Shown in pieces: positions 63,400 to 64,000 of a DNA stretch of 64,000 bases (within the stretch, counting starts at the first letter, position 1; every line of letters starts with the position of its first letter). Location: contig NZ_UWNY01000001.1 in NCBI RefSeq assembly GCF_900604285.1, positions 1,307,774-1,371,773 of the forward strand, written 5' to 3'. The notes under the pieces are model-generated. The model was not told the DNA's origin, searched no databases, and was given only the letters and a program-made list of their open reading frames with translations. Source of the stretch: Varibaculum vaginae (GTDB lineage Bacteria > Actinomycetota > Actinomycetes > Actinomycetales > Actinomycetaceae). The position numbers and the translations under genes were made by a program.

Positions 63400-63470
63400 T
63401 AGGCGGCAAAATGACTGGATAAGTAGCGAAGTCTATGGCTGTATATACATACCGAAACGGTACACAACAC
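63400..63470 (+). repeat. Conserved phage leader with two dyads, copy 2
   Basis: AGGCGGCAAAATGACTGGATAAG is followed by CTATGGC, the palindrome TGTATATACA (63440-63449) and, directly adjacent, the dyad TACCG-AAA-CGGTA (63450-63462), then CACAACA. It lies 15 bases before the 111-residue gene. It probably contains a promoter with a -10-like TATATA and an operator. Confidence 0.78.
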
Positions 63471-63484
63471 ATAAGGAAACAGCC

Positions 63485-63820
63485 ATGAACACCAAAGAAG
63501 CTGAATGCAGCGTCGAGGAAGAAAACACCGAACGCCTTATCGGACGTGCTAACCGGTTGGGATACACCATCACCAGCATTGAGATTGAACCTGGCCGGGT
63601 CGCGATTTCTATTGTTCCTTCCCCGCTGTTCCCCTACACCCCGGAGCTTGACCGAGACTTTGAAACCGATCAATGGCGGGTGCAAACCACCGCCTACGGA
63701 GCGTTGAACCTAGACAACATCGAACAAGTCACCGAGGGATACGGGCGGGCAGCAGCGATGGTGCGTGAACTTGAACATGCTACACCAGGAAACGTTGTCA
63801 ACTACCACCTGACCCGTTAA
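63485..63820 (+). CDS. Phage protein of unknown function, 111 residues
   Basis: Acidic N-terminus (NTKEAECSVEEENTERLIGRANRLGY), then TITSIEIEPGRVAISIVPSP and LDNIEQVTEGYGRAAAMVRELEHATPG. No family recognised. AAGGAAAC precedes the ATG. It is a one-gene cassette between two copies of the conserved leader, with its own terminator downstream. Confidence 0.68.
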   Translation: MNTKEAECSVEEENTERLIGRANRLGYTITSIEIEPGRVAISIVPSPLFPYTPELDRDFETDQWRVQTTAYGALNLDNIEQVTEGYGRAAAMVRELEHATPGNVVNYHLTR

Positions 63821-63836
63821 AACTAAACACACAGGC

Positions 63837-63862
63837 AACCCCACCTGGCGTGGGGTTTTCCT
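63837..63862 (+). terminator. Terminator after the 111-residue gene
   Basis: AACCCCAC (63837-63844) pairs with GTGGGGTT (63850-63857), loop of five, followed by TTCCTTT. It is an intrinsic terminator closing the cassette. Confidence 0.85.
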
Positions 63863-63914
63863 TTATCGTGAAGCGTTATGACCTAGAGATGTACATCTCT
63901 AAGTTTTCTTGAAA

Positions 63915-64000
63915 ATAGGCGGAAAATGACTGGATAAATAGGCGGGTCTATGGCTGTATATACATACCGAAACGGTACACAACAGAAAGGCACCAGCCAT
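63915..64000 (+). repeat. Conserved phage leader with two dyads, copy 3
   Basis: TAGGCGGAAAATGACTGGATAA, CTATGGC, TGTATATACA (63955-63964) and TACCG-AAA-CGGTA (63965-63977) repeat copy 2 almost exactly. It is followed by GAAAGG and AT at the last two bases, which should be the start of the next cassette gene beyond the window. Confidence 0.78.

Larger units (their letters stand above)
41650..64000 (+). mobile_element. Prophage or phage-derived element, left end and replication/packaging-start modules
   Basis: Nearly all genes from 42,248 onward run on the plus strand in an order typical of siphophages of Gram-positive hosts: DUF2800, DUF2815, family A polymerase, antirepressor, primase-helicase, VRR nuclease, SNF2 helicase, ArpU-like regulator, HNH, small terminase, MetK and methyltransferases. 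Many start and stop codons overlap. No integrase, repressor, large terminase, portal or lysis gene is present, so the rest lies beyond the right edge or is lost. The left junction is inside hsdM. Confidence 0.8.

Overview
The window looks like chromosomal DNA of a moderate-GC actinobacterium. RbpA, GarA, two MerR regulators in the order known from Mycobacterium, the Lnt-Ppm1 pair, an ImuA'/ImuB/DnaE2 mutasome under a TCGAAC-N4-GTTCGA SOS box, and a sortase-C fimbrial cluster together point to the family Actinomycetaceae (Varibaculum- or Mobiluncus-like). The genus is an inference.

Layout. 1-22,800 is mostly housekeeping: lnt-ppm, rbpA, transketolase, a purine-type permease fused to a degenerate OHCU-decarboxylase domain, an AGCS symporter, the garA-ftsR-MerR group, a leaderless purU, a Nei-type glycosylase, PepO and PepN peptidases, and the SOS mutasome, which carries an overlapping 34-codon membrane-protein ORF. 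22,850-24,550 holds a LytTR/DUF3021 pair and a gene-poor stretch with three 23-bp tandem repeats. 24,554-35,080 is a fimbrial operon on the minus strand: a 2443-residue LPRTG adhesin with a G9 tract near its start, an LPKTG shaft pilin, and a class C sortase. 35,300-36,230 is a scar: an S5-L15 ribosomal-protein chimera facing the C-terminal stump of another surface protein. 36,428-41,645 is a type I restriction-modification locus whose hsdM has lost its 5' half.

41,650 to the right edge is a prophage or phage-derived element read on the plus strand. It holds a replication module (DUF2800 nuclease, DUF2815 SSB-like protein, family A polymerase, antirepressor, primase-helicase, VRR nuclease, SNF2 helicase), an ArpU/sigma-like regulator, HNH endonuclease and small terminase subunit, then a methylation module (phage MetK, ParB-fused methyltransferase, cytosine-5 methyltransferase). 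No integrase, large terminase or structural gene is seen, so the element must continue to the right or be incomplete. The cytosine methyltransferase is split by about 4.27 kb of unrelated, more GC-rich DNA. That DNA carries a Mn/Fe-type ABC importer with a DtxR-like box and is bounded on both sides by truncated genes, including a leuS 3' end. The right edge is an array of small unknown genes, each unit preceded by a near-identical leader with dyad symmetry.

The most unusual items are the permease/OHCU fusion with lost catalytic residues, the SOS-controlled leaderless mutasome with its coupled small ORF, the putative phase-variable adhesin, the ribosomal chimera, and the repeated-leader cassette array.
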